This document shows, piece after piece, positions 28,818-37,651 of a DNA stretch of 64,000 nucleotides (position 1 is the first letter of the stretch; each line of letters begins with the position of its first letter). Origin of the DNA: Campylobacter concisus (lineage in GTDB: Bacteria; Campylobacterota; Campylobacteria; Campylobacterales; Campylobacteraceae); assembly GCF_015679985.1 (NCBI RefSeq), contig NZ_CP049239.1, forward strand, positions 1,302,001 to 1,366,000, given 5' to 3'. Below the pieces are notes generated by a model. The model was not told the origin of the DNA. It ran no database searches and saw only the letters and a list, made by a program, of their open reading frames with translations. The position numbers and the translations under genes are program-made.

Positions 28818-30058
28818 TTTAATGCCTGCCAGGCAATATCTTTTCTATAATGTGCTCCGTCAAATTTTACATTTTCGCAAAGCTCATAAGCTCTATCACG
28901 TGCCTCTTTTATACTCTTCGCAGTAGCCACGCAGACTAGTACTCTGCCACCATCTGCATAAATTTCTCCATCTTGCTCACTAACACCAGCATAAGCGATG
29001 TGAGCATCTTTTACATCATTTAAAACTGAAATTTTAGCTTTTGGGCTACTTTTATACGGATAGTCCTTACTAGCCATTACGACACCAACCGCAAATTCAT
29101 CTTTTAAACTAATAGGCTTTAGCTCGCCCTTTGCAGCATTTAGCAAAATTTCGCTTAGATTTCCATCAATTAACGGCATCAAGACCTCGCATTCAGGATC
29201 GCCAAATCTTACGTTAAACTCAAGTACATAAGGCTCATTTTTCACGATCATCAGTCCCACAAAAAGCACTCCACAAAACGAACTGCCCTCGTTTTTCATC
29301 CCTTTTAAAGTTGGCTTTACAACCTCTTCTTCAACCCTTTTTATCAGCTCTTTTGAAGCAAGCGGACTTGGAGCATAAGCGCCCATACCGCCAGTATTTG
29401 GACCCTCATCGTTATCAAGCAGGCGTTTGTGGTCTTGTGCCACTGGCAAGCTTACAAAATTTTCGCCGTCGCAAATAGCAAAAAAGCTAAGCTCAAAACC
29501 ATCTAAAAACTCTTCAACCACTACAAATTTACCAGCCTCGCCAAAGCTAGTCCCACTTAGCATGTCGCTAACTGCCTCTTTGGCTTCTTCTTTAGAATTT
29601 GCGATTATAACGCCCTTGCCAGCACAAAGGCCATCGGCCTTTACGACCATCGGAGCGCTTAAGGTATCAATAAATTTAAATGCTTTTTCTTTATCATCTG
29701 TGTTTAAATATCTTGCAGTTTTTATATTATTTCTAGCTAAAAAGTCCTTCATATAGGCCTTACTGGCTTCAAGTCTAGCAGCTGCCTTGCTTGGTCCAAA
29801 TATAAGCAAGCCCTCTTTTTTAAAGATATCTACTACACCTTCACTAAGCGGTGCTTCAGGGCCTACGATAGTTAGCTCGATACTATTTTTTTTAGCAAAT
29901 TTTGCAAGCTCATAAAAGTCTTTTATATTTAAATTCTCGCCAAGGCGTGAGGTCGCACCATTTCCTGGCGCAAAGTATAAATTTATATTTTTTTCGTTTT
30001 TTAGCTTTAGAGCAATGGCGTATTCGCGGCCGCCACTTCCTATTATGAGAATATTCAT
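28814..30058 (-). CDS. purD: Phosphoribosylamine-glycine ligase
   Basis: Second step of purine synthesis, joining glycine to phosphoribosylamine with ATP. The protein has 414 residues with the N-terminal [12 protein letters not shown], the ATP-grasp core ([15 protein letters not shown] near 141-155, [15 protein letters not shown]) and the PurD signature [12 protein letters not shown] near 285-296. The ATG at 30058 is five bases from GGAG. The 6S RNA gene ends about 15 bases upstream of that ribosome site with no other promoter visible between, so purD is probably transcribed by readthrough of the 6S terminator. Confidence 0.95.
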   Translation of the reverse strand: MNILIIGSGGREYAIALKLKNEKNINLYFAPGNGATSRLGENLNIKDFYELAKFAKKNSIELTIVGPEAPLSEGVVDIFKKEGLLIFGPSKAAARLEASKAYMKDFLARNNIKTARYLNTDDKEKAFKFIDTLSAPMVVKADGLCAGKGVIIANSKEEAKEAVSDMLSGTSFGEAGKFVVVEEFLDGFELSFFAICDGENFVSLPVAQDHKRLLDNDEGPNTGGMGAYAPSPLASKELIKRVEEEVVKPTLKGMKNEGSSFCGVLFVGLMIVKNEPYVLEFNVRFGDPECEVLMPLIDGNLSEILLNAAKGELKPISLKDEFAVGVVMASKDYPYKSSPKAKISVLNDVKDAHIAYAGVSEQDGEIYADGGRVLVCVATAKSIKEARDRAYELCENVKFDGAHYRKDIAWQALK

Positions 30059-30075
30059 TTCATCTCCGTAAATTT

Positions 30076-30267
30076 AAAAACCCGAGTGGGCGTCGCATAG
30101 AAGAGTGGCCCATAAACAAAGCCAATCTTGCAAATAGATGGATACCAAACGGTTGCAACTTCTCACCTTTTCAGACTCAAACGAAGCCACATCACAAGGC
30201 ATCCATACCTTTTCGCTAACAAAAAAGTGTTGGACCCCGTAAAATGCTGACTCGCTTCACTCAGGCA
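30076..30267 (-). ncRNA. ssrS: 6S RNA
   Basis: Non-coding RNA of about 190 nt that mimics an open promoter and holds sigma-70 RNA polymerase. The ends pair: CCTGAGTG (minus strand, 30265-30258) with CACTCGGG (30088-30081), and the strand 3' of the central hairpin carries GCGACGCCCACTCGGG, close to the E. coli 6S closing stem. A nine-base-pair inner helix forms between ATGGATGCC (30206-30198) and GGTATCCAT (30146-30138), with a large internal bulge between. Five T residues follow the closing stem (30080-30076). A TATAAT box is placed correctly upstream. As I recall, 6S RNA of Campylobacter and Helicobacter is encoded next to purD, as here. Confidence 0.85.
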
Positions 30268-30272
30268 ATAAA

Positions 30273-30278
30273 ATTATA
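30273..30278 (-). promoter_or_regulatory. -10 box of the 6S RNA gene
   Basis: TATAAT on the minus strand ends six to seven bases before the inferred 5' end of 6S RNA and lies in the 230-bp gap just after the hemD stop. It is the only clear promoter upstream of purD. Confidence 0.6.
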
Positions 30279-30290
30279 TAAATTCTTTGC

Positions 30291-30929
30291 TTAAAGTAAT
30301 GTTTTGGCAAGCGCGATACAGGCGTTTATATCTTGACTTTGGCTTACTATTGGCTCGGTAAATTTTAGCTCTTTTGCAGTGACCTTTCCAATGCTTATTG
30401 CTTGATAGCTCTCATTCCAGCCAAAATTACTAAGAAAATTTCTGACATTTAGTGGAGAAGCAAAGATCAAAATGCTATCTTTTGGTGGTTTTAGCTCCAT
30501 TTTACAAGGATTTAAAACGTTTTGATAAGCGATAATTGCTTTTATATTTACTCCGCCATTTTGTAAAATTTCTAAGAAATTTGAAGCACTATCTTTACCT
30601 TTTAGATAAAGAACTTTTTTACCTTTTAAAAGTGGCAAAATTTCTCTTGCAAAGTCATCTCCGTGAGCGTTCTTTCCGGTATAAATTTCACTAAATCCAA
30701 ACTCTCTTGCAGCTGCCGCACAACTATTTGCGATGGCAAAGACTGGCAAATTTATAGCTTTTATATTGTTAAATTTTAATGCATTAAAAGCATTTTTAGA
30801 AGTGGCTACAAGCACGCCATAGTCACTTAAATTTAATTCAAATTTTAAAAACTCGATCTTGCTAACGTTTAAATTTACAACGCTCTCATCAGTCGTTTTT
30901 GTATTTGAAATAAGATAAATTTTACGCAA
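30291..30929 (-). CDS. hemD: Uroporphyrinogen-III synthase
   Basis: Cyclises hydroxymethylbilane to uroporphyrinogen III in haem synthesis. HemD is poorly conserved in sequence; the call rests on length (212 residues), the two-domain alternating alpha/beta pattern, and typical pieces: VATSKNAFNAL, VFAIANSCAAAAREFGF, VLYLKGKDSASNFLEIL, ILIFASPLNVRNFL and AISIGKVTAKELK. It overlaps the MFS gene by 8 bp. Start is ATG at 30929. Confidence 0.8.
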   Translation of the reverse strand: MRKIYLISNTKTTDESVVNLNVSKIEFLKFELNLSDYGVLVATSKNAFNALKFNNIKAINLPVFAIANSCAAAAREFGFSEIYTGKNAHGDDFAREILPLLKGKKVLYLKGKDSASNFLEILQNGGVNIKAIIAYQNVLNPCKMELKPPKDSILIFASPLNVRNFLSNFGWNESYQAISIGKVTAKELKFTEPIVSQSQDINACIALAKTLL

Positions 30930-32082
30930 CTCTTTTTAACCTTAAAAAAGACATCAAAGCAAGTAATGTGCAGGCTAAAATAACAATAGAAGTCGAATAA
31001 AATATATCACCAAGCCCAACTAACGGAGAGACGACGCCGCCTAAGAAAAATGGGCAAAATCCAAGTATTGCTGAGGCTGAACCTGCGTATTCTCTGCCTT
31101 CGTTCATAGCTAGCGATGAAGCAGTTGGCAAGACAAATCCTGTAAAAAGAAGTAATAAGAAAAATGCGATAATAACGCCGATTACTTCAAATTTAAAACA
31201 AAGCATGAAAGCAATAAAAATGCTAGCAAACAAGGTGCCAAAAAGCCCAGTTTTGAGCGCTTTTCTCTCATTTAAAAGACTGGCAAGCCTTGCTCCTATA
31301 ACAAGTCCTAAACCATTTGAAGCAAAGCAAAAGCTATAACTTACTGGACTTAAAGAATAAAATTCTTGAAAGATAAACGAAGATGACGCTATATAGGCAA
31401 ACATCGCACCCATCGCAAATGTCTGAATGCTTACGAAAAGCATAAATTTTTTCTTTCTTAAAATTTTGCCAAAAACACTATAAGTCACCAACAAAGGCAT
31501 TTTTAAGCGATTTGACTGACTTAAGCTCTCTTTGAAATAAAAATTTGCGATAAAAAGCAAAATACCAATGATAGTAAGTGCCATAAAGATGCCACGCCAG
31601 TCGGTAAATTTAAGCAGCAAACTGCCACCTATTGGTGAAAGTATCGGGGCAAGACCATTTATAACCATCATAAGACTAAAAAATTTAGTCATTTCATGAC
31701 CCTTATAAAGATCACTCACAACGGCTCTTGAGATGACTAAGCTGCCGGCACTTGCTAGCCCTTGGATGATGCGCATAAAGATAAAAAACTGGATATTTTG
31801 CGCAAAAAATATAAAAATAGTGCTTATCGTATAGACGATAAGCGAGATGGTAAGTGGCGTTTTTCGTCCAAATTTATCACTTATTGGGCCAACTATGAGC
31901 TGACCTATGGCTAAGCCTGCCATCGATGTCGTGATCGTTAATTGTGTAGCTGTGACGCTTGTTTTAAACCACTCAGTAATAGCCGGAAGTGCTGGCAAAT
32001 AAAGATCTGTGACAAATGGTCCAAAGGCAGAGAGAGCGCCTAAAAATATCAACAAAAATAGTTTGGAATTTTCTTTTTTCAT
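30922..32082 (-). CDS. MFS drug exporter, Bcr/CflA type
   Basis: Twelve-helix proton antiporter of 386 residues. Helix 1 ends in FGPFVTDLYLPALPAI, the conserved Bcr/CflA motif with aspartate in the membrane entrance, and GQLIVGPISDKFGRKTPL is the loop 2-3 MFS signature. Family members export bicyclomycin, chloramphenicol or small metabolites; the substrate here is unknown. The gene is first in a short unit with hemD, overlapping it by 8 bp, an association without an obvious functional reason. A TATAAT box lies upstream. Confidence 0.87.
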   Translation of the reverse strand: MKKENSKLFLLIFLGALSAFGPFVTDLYLPALPAITEWFKTSVTATQLTITTSMAGLAIGQLIVGPISDKFGRKTPLTISLIVYTISTIFIFFAQNIQFFIFMRIIQGLASAGSLVISRAVVSDLYKGHEMTKFFSLMMVINGLAPILSPIGGSLLLKFTDWRGIFMALTIIGILLFIANFYFKESLSQSNRLKMPLLVTYSVFGKILRKKKFMLFVSIQTFAMGAMFAYIASSSFIFQEFYSLSPVSYSFCFASNGLGLVIGARLASLLNERKALKTGLFGTLFASIFIAFMLCFKFEVIGVIIAFFLLLLFTGFVLPTASSLAMNEGREYAGSASAILGFCPFFLGGVVSPLVGLGDIFYSTSIVILACTLLALMSFLRLKRVA

Positions 32083-32103
32083 AGTTTTTCTTTTTTTGGA
32101 GCG

Positions 32104-32109
32104 ATTATA
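32104..32109 (-). promoter_or_regulatory. -10 box for the MFS exporter gene
   Basis: CATAATATAAT on the minus strand, with the hexamer 22 bases upstream of the ATG. It lies 50 bases after the terminator of the cupin gene, so MFS-hemD is probably a separate transcription unit. Confidence 0.5.
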
Positions 32110-32160
32110 TTATGGTTTTACTTTTTGCTTTATTAAGTATAAATTTACTATTGTTATTAT

Positions 32161-32186
32161 AAAAAGAAGCCCTAAAAATAGGGCTT
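32161..32186 (-). terminator. Terminator after the cupin gene
   Basis: AAGCCCTA and TAGGGCTT form an eight-base-pair stem with a four-base loop (32167-32186), followed on the minus strand by C and five T (32166-32161). It lies four bases after the stop of the gene ending at 32191. This is the clearest intrinsic terminator in the window. Confidence 0.8.
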
Positions 32187-32190
32187 AGTA

Positions 32191-32835
32191 TTACATTTTG
32201 TCTTTAGTGACGATTAAGAGCATTTTAAATTTATCTTTAATCTTTAATCCGTGTGGTATTTTGCCTGGAAGCACGATGGTATCGCCTTTTTTGATATCAA
32301 AATGTTCATCACCAATAGTTAGCTTCATCTCGCCATCAAGTGCGATAAGTAGTGCATCACCTGGTGCTGCGTGAGTTGAGAGCTCTTGGTCTGTGTCAAA
32401 ACTAAGTAATGACATTGAGCCGTTTTCATTCTTTACAAGCGTTTTGCTCACGATTTTGCCTTTTTCGTATTCGACTGCATCAACTAAGCTAAAAATAGCT
32501 GCCTTAGGTAAATGATCTATCATTAAATCCTCCTTAAAATCAATTGAAATATATTTCGTTGGTTCGTTAAAAACCAGCTTGCGCCACACTTTTTTCTCTA
32601 TCAGGCAAGCTTGCTCATTGCCTATATGCATCTGCTTTTCACCGTAGTATAGGCTAGCACCGCCCTCCACAACCCATGAAAGGCTGTCGCAAAACAGCAT
32701 CTCATGATCTAGCTCCTCGCCCGTATCAAATGCAAATACATCGACATGAGCGTTCTCGCAATCAAAAATTCTCTTGCTAACGACGCTTTTCGCGACAACT
32801 TTCGTGTCGGCGTTTAGATTGTAAATTTTACTCAT
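32191..32835 (-). CDS. Double-cupin protein
   Basis: Two cupin barrels in 214 residues. The first (about 20-110) has EELDHEMLFCDSLSWVVEGGASLYYGEKQMHIG; the second (about 125-212) has LSTHAAPGDALLIALDGEMKLTIGDEHFDIKKGDTIVLPGKIPHGLK. In the second, H in STHAAPGD and PHGLK fit metal-binding positions of cupins of the anti-sigma or dioxygenase type; the first looks less complete. Reaction unknown. The gene is a single-gene transcription unit: -10 box upstream, strong terminator downstream, AAGGAAG before the ATG. Confidence 0.75.
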   Translation of the reverse strand: MSKIYNLNADTKVVAKSVVSKRIFDCENAHVDVFAFDTGEELDHEMLFCDSLSWVVEGGASLYYGEKQMHIGNEQACLIEKKVWRKLVFNEPTKYISIDFKEDLMIDHLPKAAIFSLVDAVEYEKGKIVSKTLVKNENGSMSLLSFDTDQELSTHAAPGDALLIALDGEMKLTIGDEHFDIKKGDTIVLPGKIPHGLKIKDKFKMLLIVTKDKM

Positions 32836-32864
32836 TTTTCTTCCTTTCGTAAATTTTACACGTC

Positions 32865-32870
32865 ATTGTA
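32865..32870 (-). promoter_or_regulatory. -10 box for the cupin gene
   Basis: TACAAT on the minus strand stands 29 bases before the ATG at 32835, directly downstream of the nuclease-helicase gene. It is less canonical than the other promoters listed. Confidence 0.35.
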
Positions 32871-32908
32871 GTAAAAATTTTTAGACGATTTATTGATAAG
32901 GATTATCT

Positions 32909-34426
32909 CTAATCAGAATAAAGTTTATCATTTTTCCAAGACAATATTTTCTGTATTTGAATAAATAACTCAGGATTATCGATTACGACTAACAATAAAT
33001 TACTTTTCACTCTAGTTAGTGCCTCAAAAATACAACTATGTTCGTCGTAAGGGTAATATTCATTATATGTAGATACCAGCTTTCCTTCTTCCGAATATTT
33101 AAAATGCTTATCTAAAACTACAAGTACATTTTCATATTCTCTTCCAATAACACTATGCGTAGATCTTGAATTTGTATAGACTTTTTCTCTCTTTAAGGAC
33201 CCAAATGACTTTGTAGTATATTCTGTTAATTCAATTGAAACATAATGTTCCATTGAGTATTTTTCTTTAATATATAACATTGCATCGTTTTTATTAGAAA
33301 AATATACAACTTGAACTTTATCGTAATCGTATGGTTCAGCTTTACTAGTTTTAGTATTTAGAAATTTAGATATAAAAGAGGCCATAAAAATATTTGTTCT
33401 TATTTTGTTCTTTAGTCTTATATGCAAAACATCACTTCTATCTTTTAGTTTTTCTTCTACATTCAATGTTTTTTCTGATCTATGGAGTGTTTGTTGATGA
33501 TCTGTTGAAAATACAATCATCTTATTACTAAGGTTTATTAGCTGCTTAAACTGATTTTCATATAGTCTTTGTGCCTCATCTATTAGTATAACGTCATAAG
33601 GTTTTAGATTGTCTATAATAATTCCTTTTATCGGTACAATTGTTATACCTAATTCATTGGACAATGATTCATACTCTGGAATTAATGCACAAAATACGAT
33701 TAAAACTTTATTTCCCTTTAAAATATACTCTCTTGCCAAATCCATCAATAATAGAGATTTTCCAGTTCCAGGTCCTCCAGCAAGACAAATTTTTTTATAA
33801 TCAGTTTTGAGTATGTCGTTTTTTCTTTGATTTTGTTCGCTTGTTAAAAAATATTTATGGTTCTTAAATTCTTGAGGCTGTGAGTATGGAGAGATTATAA
33901 GAGATGACTGATCTATAGACAGTAATTCATTTTTAATTACATAATCCTCTGGAATCATTTTGGATAAATCTAAAAAATCAATATCTTTTAATTCATTATC
34001 TTCTAACAAATAAATCTGTTTTGTTTTTGCTATATACGCACATATAACAATATCTTTGTTTAATAATCTAAGTAAACAATTATGCCTAATTAATTGATCT
34101 TTAATCGCAGATATACCATTTTTTGGTGGCTCACGCTTAACTTCTATATTCAAAACAGATTTATCGCTAAATCTGAGAATATCAAATTCTTCCCTTATAC
34201 CAGTTTCGATTAAAGTAGATATAAAATAACCTTCCTTTTGCATATGAGATAAATGTGAACTTATTTCCATGAAAAACGAACATATGCTCTCTACTTCACT
34301 ATCAGACATACCTTTATTTTGTTTAAATGAAAAACTACCGTCTACTAATTTAAAAAGCGACCTACATAGATCTTTATTTTTTGAGTCAAATATTTGAATT
34401 AAAGAATCTATATTGGTGCTTTTCAT
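32909..34426 (-). CDS. PD-(D/E)XK nuclease-SF1 helicase fusion (DUF2075-like), candidate defence protein
   Basis: 505 residues in two parts. The N-terminal part (about 65-135) has REEFDILRF followed by LNIEVKRE (E95, K97), the acidic-acidic-lysine arrangement of PD-(D/E)XK nucleases. The C-terminal part is a superfamily 1 P-loop module of DUF2075 type: Walker A GGPGTGKS (217-224), Walker B ILIDEAQ (280-286), motif III-like FSTDHQQTL (306-314), KIRTN (341-345) and a late YDEHSCIFEALTRVKSNLLLVV (motif VI-like). Its composition is unlike its neighbours: strongly AT-rich, many AAT, TTA and AGA codons. It stands alone between guaA and the cupin, 10 bp after the guaA stop. Function is inferred; many nuclease-helicase fusions of this design act against phage or plasmids. 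Confidence 0.75.
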   Translation of the reverse strand: MKSTNIDSLIQIFDSKNKDLCRSLFKLVDGSFSFKQNKGMSDSEVESICSFFMEISSHLSHMQKEGYFISTLIETGIREEFDILRFSDKSVLNIEVKREPPKNGISAIKDQLIRHNCLLRLLNKDIVICAYIAKTKQIYLLEDNELKDIDFLDLSKMIPEDYVIKNELLSIDQSSLIISPYSQPQEFKNHKYFLTSEQNQRKNDILKTDYKKICLAGGPGTGKSLLLMDLAREYILKGNKVLIVFCALIPEYESLSNELGITIVPIKGIIIDNLKPYDVILIDEAQRLYENQFKQLINLSNKMIVFSTDHQQTLHRSEKTLNVEEKLKDRSDVLHIRLKNKIRTNIFMASFISKFLNTKTSKAEPYDYDKVQVVYFSNKNDAMLYIKEKYSMEHYVSIELTEYTTKSFGSLKREKVYTNSRSTHSVIGREYENVLVVLDKHFKYSEEGKLVSTYNEYYPYDEHSCIFEALTRVKSNLLLVVIDNPELFIQIQKILSWKNDKLYSD

Positions 34427-34436
34427 AAAAATATTC

Positions 34437-35969
34437 TCACTCCCACTCTATCGTTGCAGGTGGCTTGCTTGAGATGTCGTAAACTACGCGGTTTATGCCA
34501 TTTACCTCGTTTATGATGCGGCGAGAGACGTTTTCTAGCAAATCGTACGGCAGGCGTGAGAAGCTAGCAGTCATGCCATCGCTCGCATCGACCACACGCA
34601 CACAAACAGCATTTTCATAAGTACGGTTATCACCCATTACGCCGACAGAATTTACATTTAAAAGTACGCAGAATGCCTGCCAAGTTTTGTTGTACCAGCC
34701 AGTGCTCTTTAGCTCATCTCTCAAGATTACGTCAGCTTTTCGAAGTAACTCTAGGCTTGGTTTATTTACTTCACCCATGATGCGGATAGCAAGGCCTGGT
34801 CCTGGGAAAGGATGGCGGAATACTAAATCACGGCTTAGTCCAAGCTCAAGACCAAGCTTTCTAACCTCGTCTTTAAAAATTTCTCTTAGCGGCTCTATTA
34901 GCTCAAATGTCATCCAGTCAGGCAAGCCTCCAACATTGTGGTGGCTCTTTATCGTCTTGCTTGAGCCAACTACGGAGCTTTCGATAATATCAGTATAAAG
35001 AGTGCCTTGAGCTAGGAATTTCACGTCGCCATGCTTCTTAGCCTCTTGCTCAAAAATTTCTATAAAGGTCTCACCTATGATCTTGCGCTTTTTCTCAGGA
35101 TCAACCACACCAGCTAAGCGGCCAAGGAAGGTCTCGCTCGCATCTATGCTAACTAGCTCAACACCAAGCTTTGTTCTAAATGTAGCTTCAACTTGCTCTC
35201 TTTCGTTTGTTCTAAGAAGTCCGTTATCAACAAAGACAAGGATCAAATTTTCAGGCACAGCAGCCGCTAAAAGTGCCGCAGTCACAGAGCTATCCACGCC
35301 ACCGCTAACTGCGCAAAGCACCTTGTGGGTGCCTACTATTTTTCTTATCTCTTCTATCTTATTTTTAGCGAAGCTTCCCATGTTCCATGTGCTCTCGCAA
35401 CCGCAGATATATTTAGCGAAATTCTTTAGAATTTGCGTGCCGTATTCGCTGTGTTGCACCTCTGCGTGGAACTGTATCGCATAAAATTTACGTTTATCAT
35501 CGCCAAAAGCGCAATAAGGTGAATTCTCACTAATAGCGATCACTTCAAAGCCCTCTGGCAAGTCCTTTACATAGTCACTATGACTCATCCATACGATTTG
35601 TTTTGAAGGTGTATCTTTAAATAGCTCATGCTCTTTAATAACATTAAGCTCTGCTTTGCCATACTCTTTTTGATCAGCCGCTAAAACCTCAGCCCCATGC
35701 GTGTGAGCAAGTAGTTGCATGCCGTAGCAAACGCCAAGTATAGGGATGTTTAGCTCAAAGACACCACTATCACAAAAATAAGCATCTTTAGCATAAACAC
35801 TAGCTGGACCGCCACTTAAAATGATACCTTTTGGCTCTTTCGCCTTTATCTCACTAAGCTTTGCATTAAATGGCAAAATTTCAGTGTAGACGCCCTCTTC
35901 TCTTAGCCTTCTAGCTATTAGCTGAGTGTATTGCGAACCAAAATCCAAAACTATAATCGTATTGTTCAT
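34437..35969 (-). CDS. guaA: GMP synthase (glutamine-hydrolysing)
   Basis: Aminates XMP to GMP. The N-terminal glutamine amidotransferase domain has [11 protein letters not shown] with the catalytic cysteine near residue 79 and [11 protein letters not shown] (His, Glu of the triad). The ATP pyrophosphatase domain carries the P-loop [13 protein letters not shown] (about 222-234), and the C-terminal dimerisation domain ends in [11 protein letters not shown]. Length 510 is typical. It lies directly after nhaD (10 bp) and before the nuclease-helicase gene. Confidence 0.97.
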   Translation of the reverse strand: MNNTIIVLDFGSQYTQLIARRLREEGVYTEILPFNAKLSEIKAKEPKGIILSGGPASVYAKDAYFCDSGVFELNIPILGVCYGMQLLAHTHGAEVLAADQKEYGKAELNVIKEHELFKDTPSKQIVWMSHSDYVKDLPEGFEVIAISENSPYCAFGDDKRKFYAIQFHAEVQHSEYGTQILKNFAKYICGCESTWNMGSFAKNKIEEIRKIVGTHKVLCAVSGGVDSSVTAALLAAAVPENLILVFVDNGLLRTNEREQVEATFRTKLGVELVSIDASETFLGRLAGVVDPEKKRKIIGETFIEIFEQEAKKHGDVKFLAQGTLYTDIIESSVVGSSKTIKSHHNVGGLPDWMTFELIEPLREIFKDEVRKLGLELGLSRDLVFRHPFPGPGLAIRIMGEVNKPSLELLRKADVILRDELKSTGWYNKTWQAFCVLLNVNSVGVMGDNRTYENAVCVRVVDASDGMTASFSRLPYDLLENVSRRIINEVNGINRVVYDISSKPPATIEWE

Positions 35970-35979
35970 TTATAACCTT

Positions 35980-37368
35980 TTAAAAATAGATATGAAAAAT
36001 TTCAAACTGCACATACCAAACAATGATCGATACGATATATCCTAGAACCACCATCCAAGCGTATTTCATATGTGCGCCAAAGGTATAAATTCCTTTTAAT
36101 TTACCCATTACTCCAACACCAGCTGCTGAGCCAAAGCTGATCATCGAACCACCGATACCAGCAGTTAGTGTCACTAATAGCCACTGACTCATTGCCTCGC
36201 CTGCATCAGCTCCCATTGCTGGATTTGCTTTTAAGACAGCTGACATAACAGGGACATTATCAACGATTGCTGAAAGGAAACCAACGCCGATATTTACAGC
36301 AGTTGAGCCAAATTTATCATAAAGTGATACAGCGTAATTTAAAAATCCAGCAAAATGAAGAGCGCCAACTGCAGCTAAAATTCCAAAGAAGAAAAATAGT
36401 GTGTTGTTTTCAATCTTTGACATATAGTGAAATACATGCATTGGTTCTTCATTTTTGTGAGCTTTTTTGAAATAGTAAGTATAAAGACTAAGTAGTGAGA
36501 AACCAAACATCATGCCCCACATCGCTGGCAAGTGGAAAAGCTGATGCATCATAACTGCACAAAAGATAGTAAATGCGCCTATAAAGATAACAGCTTTGCC
36601 GCCCTTTTTCATAACCACTTTTGGCTCATTTGCCACATCAAAATGTGGTGCAGTACTTGGCACTACACGAGAAAGTAAAAATGCCGTTACAAACCAACCT
36701 ATGATAGACGCTGGGAAAAGTGCGAAAAAGTCGACAAATGGTGCTTTTCCAGCAGCCCAAGCCATAAGCGTAGTGATATCGCCAAATGGACTCCATGCCC
36801 CACCTGCATTTGCTGCTACGACAATGTTTATCGCACCAGCTACTAGGAAATTTGTATTATTTCTATCTATCGTTAGAAGAACGGTTGAAAGTATAAGCGC
36901 TGTTGTCAGGTTATCAGCTACTGGGCTTATGAAAAATGCCAAAATACCAGTTAGCCAAAATAGCTTTCTATAAGTATAGCCTTTTGATACGAGATTATAT
37001 TTAAGTGCATTAAATACGTCTCTTTCGATAAGTGCTTCGATAAAAGTCATCGCCACCATCAAGAAAAATACGATCTGAGCGATCTCTAAAATCAGGTGAT
37101 TTACCTCATGTTCAAGTGAATGCACATCCATGCCATTTATAAGCATATAAACACCGATAAGTAGGAACATAAATGTGCCGATAAAGATAGCAGGTTTTGC
37201 CTTATCAATATGGAAATTTTCTTCTGCTGCTATGAAAAAATATCCAACAACAAAAATTATAAGCGATAAAATTCCTGCCCATGTAGTAGTTAAGTCAATA
37301 GCTGCGGTTTCTCCATCAGCACCAAAAGCCATCGCGAAAAACAAGCCTAGAAGTCCAAAAAACCTCAT
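35980..37368 (-). CDS. nhaD: Na+/H+ antiporter NhaD family
   Basis: Membrane antiporter of the ion-transporter superfamily, 462 residues with about twelve helices. A cleavable-looking N-terminal segment (about 1-16) precedes the first helix, as in NhaD. Typical parts are FFISPVADNLTTALI (near 138-152) with the conserved Asp-Asn in a broken helix, NAGGAWSPFGDITTLM, and a second inverted half with SAIVDNVPVMSAV and GGSMISFGSAAGVG. In the family this exchanges sodium or lithium for protons for pH and salt tolerance. The ATG follows AAGGAG at 37374-37380. Confidence 0.9.
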   Translation of the reverse strand: MRFFGLLGLFFAMAFGADGETAAIDLTTTWAGILSLIIFVVGYFFIAAEENFHIDKAKPAIFIGTFMFLLIGVYMLINGMDVHSLEHEVNHLILEIAQIVFFLMVAMTFIEALIERDVFNALKYNLVSKGYTYRKLFWLTGILAFFISPVADNLTTALILSTVLLTIDRNNTNFLVAGAINIVVAANAGGAWSPFGDITTLMAWAAGKAPFVDFFALFPASIIGWFVTAFLLSRVVPSTAPHFDVANEPKVVMKKGGKAVIFIGAFTIFCAVMMHQLFHLPAMWGMMFGFSLLSLYTYYFKKAHKNEEPMHVFHYMSKIENNTLFFFFGILAAVGALHFAGFLNYAVSLYDKFGSTAVNIGVGFLSAIVDNVPVMSAVLKANPAMGADAGEAMSQWLLVTLTAGIGGSMISFGSAAGVGVMGKLKGIYTFGAHMKYAWMVVLGYIVSIIVWYVQFEIFHIYF

Positions 37369-37404
37369 TATACTCTCCTTGTAGAATAAAAAATCTTGGT
37401 ATAT

Positions 37405-37431
37405 TACTTAAAAGAGCCTAAAAATTAGGTT
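37405..37431 (-). terminator. Terminator after the small lipoprotein gene
   Basis: A seven-base-pair stem (37415-37421 with 37425-37431, one G-U pair) and a three-base loop, followed on the minus strand by CTCTTTTAA. It lies 50 bases after the stop of the lipoprotein gene and just upstream of nhaD. Confidence 0.5.
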
Positions 37432-37483
37432 AGTTAAAATTATTAAGCTTACATTACATTTTTATTTAAATACGAAAATTTTA

Positions 37484-37651
37484 CTAGATTTTGTTTATCT
37501 TGTCAGTTTTCTTTTCTTTTACGGGAGCATTTCCATAAAATGGATCATCTTTATAGCCACAACCACTAAATACAAAAAGAGTAAAAATTAAAATAAAAAA
37601 TGATAAGATAAGCCCATGAAAAACGCTAAATTTTTGATAAATACTATTCAC
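37484..37651 (-). CDS. Small lipoprotein (LptM-like), divergent and overlapping
   Basis: A 55-codon frame starting at GTG (37651), preceded by AAGGA with a five-base spacer, and ending at TAG. The product has a short basic N-terminus, a hydrophobic stretch (about residues 14-28) and a lipobox ending FSGC at residue 31, followed by GYKDDPFYGNAPV and a lysine-rich tail. Its shape matches the small LptM/YifL-like lipoproteins whose mature part begins CG-x-K; a link to the LptD pathway is only a family analogy. The first 36 bp overlap the start of the DciA-like gene on the other strand. No ATG is available. A terminator follows. Confidence 0.65.
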   Translation of the reverse strand: MNSIYQKFSVFHGLILSFFILIFTLFVFSGCGYKDDPFYGNAPVKEKKTDKINKI

